A DNA stretch of 14,733 bases from Deltaproteobacteria bacterium. GTDB taxonomy: Bacteria > Desulfobacterota > Desulfobacteria > C00003060. Numbering within the stretch: the first letter of the stretch is position 1; the number at the start of each line of letters is the position of its first letter. The notes under the pieces were generated by a model. That model had not been told where the DNA came from, ran no database searches, and saw only the letters and a list, made by a program, of their open reading frames with translations. Made by a program: the position numbers and the translations under genes. Shown here piece after piece: positions 14,101 through 14,733 of this stretch. Location of the stretch: assembly GCA_030667105.1 (NCBI GenBank), contig DAOUWN010000014.1, positions 1 through 14,733 of the forward strand, in the 5' to 3' direction.

Positions 14101-14605
14101 CCATGAGATGTACCTGCAGCTCATGGAACGTACCATGAATGAACTGAAGGGCGAACCCGTGGAACCGGAGGTGGAACCTGAAATTATTGTGAACCACTCA
14201 GCTTACATCCCCGAAAGGTACATATCCGATATTGATCAGCGTCTTACAACTTACAGGCGCTTGGCCAGGATCACAGAAACGTCTGAACTCGAAGACCTGC
14301 GAGTAGAACTCCAAGACCGCTTTGGCTCCCCTCCACAAGAGGCAATGGCGCTGCTGGAAAAGATCATACTAAGGGTGCTGTGCAAGCAGTTGGGTATCCA
14401 GCGACTGGAGATCGGTTGTCAAGACATCGTATTCACGTTTTCCGAAAAAACTAGCGTGACACCGGAGAAAATAGCGAGTCTTGTCCAGAAAGAGCCCCGG
14501 CGATATCGGCTGACACCTGACTATGCGCTTCATGCAAGGATCGTCTCTGATGGTGCCAATGACCTCATGGGAACCACCAAAAAGGTCTTGCAAGCGCTGA
14601 CCTGA
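11129..14605 (+). CDS. mfd: Transcription-repair coupling factor Mfd, 1158 aa
   Basis: ATP-dependent DNA translocase that removes RNA polymerase stalled at lesions and recruits UvrA to start nucleotide excision repair. Full length for the family (about 1150 aa). Order: UvrB-like N-terminal module (about 20-330, with FPSYDILPF 78-86 and GDYAIRGGLIDLFPP 169-183); RNA-polymerase-interacting CarD-like domain (about 497-560, GHLVVHTEHGVGRYGGL and YVPVDRM); then the RecG-like motor with Walker A GDVGYGKTE (648-656), DEEQ (749-752), motif III TATPIPRTLHMSL (775-787) and motif VI QLRGRVGRKDEQAYAY (918-933); and the C-terminal TRCF domain (about 1020-1110, YIPERYISDIDQRL). All motor motifs are intact. 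The start has no clear Shine-Dalgarno, but the upstream promoter and the reading frame support it. A secreted-protein gene follows after 65 bases and may be cotranscribed. Confidence 0.98.
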   Translation: MKLLGHSIADLVNMIRHAQGRVNCTGLSGAEEAYLLCRLYAELKSPLFVLCARTKDAERLTRDICFFSGKTNIPIITFPSYDILPFKPLSYHPETSCRRIEALYQIMTASRPPIIITTVAAVLQKLIPKDALSRLAEYFLPGEETDREAFVQKLIQDGYQETVLVEEPGDYAIRGGLIDLFPPLYPDPIRIEFFGDTVESIRTFSAQDQLSLKPLSEVTILPARETVLERCEIDHIVERIRRQGQVLEIGGLRIEEIVQKVRNQEQFPGIGGLLPLIYPSVGAIFDYIPTPALPVLIDPGAIEKLALEMEETVTRNFLSATSDGHLCVEPEALYLTWSEVDATFNQHPHLAFKMVPVTDRLAHTCNFAVENNALITQQLKARSQPEALLRPLVDWINRAHENGLATYLSCRTVKQSKRLEGLLVPYGLTLSFLDTFPEQSDPEKAPTICLGELSSGFIWAREAMAVITEDEIFGPKHRLPKTARKGPKALWVAFEDLKSGHLVVHTEHGVGRYGGLVKLEVASLANDFLFIEYRDGDKLYVPVDRMNCVQKYVGVDGVAPPLDKMGGKSWGRVKERVKKSIRKMAGELLKLYAWRKVQKGHAFSPQDRYFRDFEAAFEYTETPDQNRAVQEVMADMESQVPMDRLICGDVGYGKTEIALRAAFTAVWDNKQVALLVPTTVLAEQHFQTFKRRFEPYPVEIETLSRFRSLSQQRAIVQKLKEGKVDIIIGTHRLLQKDISFKALGLVIIDEEQRFGVAHKEKLKQLRRSVDVLALTATPIPRTLHMSLMGIRDLSVIATPPEYRYAIKTYICPLNDTVVAEAIHRELQRGGQIFFVHNNIRTIWAMARRLQALAPQVRIGVAHGRLDNEELEKVMLQFLHHEIDLLVCTTIIESGLDFPSANTILINRADKFGLGQIYQLRGRVGRKDEQAYAYLFIPHESSLTRDAQKRLKVLMEHSDLGSGFQIAMSDLQIRGGGTMLGPSQSGQIASVGHEMYLQLMERTMNELKGEPVEPEVEPEIIVNHSAYIPERYISDIDQRLTTYRRLARITETSELEDLRVELQDRFGSPPQEAMALLEKIILRVLCKQLGIQRLEIGCQDIVFTFSEKTSVTPEKIASLVQKEPRRYRLTPDYALHARIVSDGANDLMGTTKKVLQALT

Positions 14606-14623
14606 CGTGATAGCGAGTTGGGG

Positions 14624-14638
14624 GGGCTGACCCAGCCC
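14624..14638. other. Short hairpin between mfd and the next gene
   Basis: GGGCTG (14624-14629) and CAGCCC (14633-14638) with a 3-nt loop. No T tract follows, so it is unlikely to be a terminator and may only affect mRNA stability between the two genes. Confidence 0.35.
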
Positions 14639-14670
14639 TTGCCCGTGTGAGGGGTATAGGAAATGACGAA

Positions 14671-14733
14671 ATGAGTTATAGAATTCCCAAGATACGAACG
14701 GTGGTCGTTCTTTTTCTTTTCCTCCTTGCTTCA
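14671..14733 (+). CDS. N-terminus of an exported protein (partial, cut by window end)
   Basis: The frame from ATG 14671 stays open to the window edge and reads MSYRIPKIRTVVVLFLFLLAS, a classical signal peptide: basic n-region (R4, K7, R9) followed by an unbroken hydrophobic core. AGGAA stands about 8 bases upstream. A three-codon frame (ATG 14663) overlaps the start in an ATGA arrangement but is not a gene. In relatives, mfd is often followed by a periplasmic peptidyl-prolyl isomerase of the SurA/PrsA type, which would fit an exported product. That identity is a guess from context; only the signal sequence is visible. Confidence 0.6.
   Translation, partial: MSYRIPKIRTVVVLFLFLLAS

Noticed and set aside
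1..14733. CRISPR array, toxin-antitoxin, phage or defence island
   Set aside because: No regularly spaced repeats and no coding sequences of these kinds were found on either strand.

Overview
The window looks like chromosomal DNA of a Desulfobacterota (former deltaproteobacterial) anaerobe, probably near the sulfate-reducing Desulfobacterales. This placement is an inference. It rests on the divergent pyruvate carboxylase, the PAS-rich sensor proteins that begin with the MAK(R/K)PTYEELEQRV coiled-coil tag, a DUF2294 protein and the many short palindromic repeats. No ribosomal or other phylogenetic marker is present to confirm it.

Layout. 1-700: a small DUF2294 gene and a rho-independent terminator. 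695-861: a 40-bp tandem duplication followed by a REP/MITE-like palindrome. 955-4629: a long single-chain biotin-dependent carboxylase (pyruvate carboxylase type) with an unusual C-terminal zinc ribbon. 4630-5370: a long non-coding stretch with a sigma-54-like promoter and a structured leader, ahead of a stand-alone CheY-like response regulator (5371-5796) and its terminator. 6204-8117: a soluble PAS-PAS-PAS histidine kinase. 8118-9189: about 1.07 kb that at first looks empty. It holds a nine-codon fossil of an HU gene start with an intact promoter and ribosome site, a bidirectional terminator hairpin, a 36-residue single-span membrane protein on the minus strand, a GC-rich stem-loop and a 165-bp MITE-like element with terminal inverted repeats and a target-site duplication. 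9190-10476 (minus): a PAS-PAS-LuxR regulator. 10555-10979: a terminator hairpin, a doubtful small ORF and tRNA-Thr(CGT) with its own terminator. 11129-14605: mfd, the transcription-repair coupling factor. 14671-end: the start of a secreted or lipoprotein gene.

How the genes relate. Housekeeping genes (pyc, tRNA-Thr, mfd) alternate with sensory genes (response regulator, histidine kinase, PAS-LuxR). The sensory genes lie near each other, but each has its own terminator or promoter, so a shared pathway is only a guess. The kinase and the LuxR regulator share a near-identical N-terminal tag, which suggests paralogous assembly. No CRISPR array, toxin-antitoxin pair, phage module or recognisable defence system was found. 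The most interesting material is in the intergenic regions: the hidden small membrane protein, the HU fossil, the MITE and the structured leader of the response regulator.
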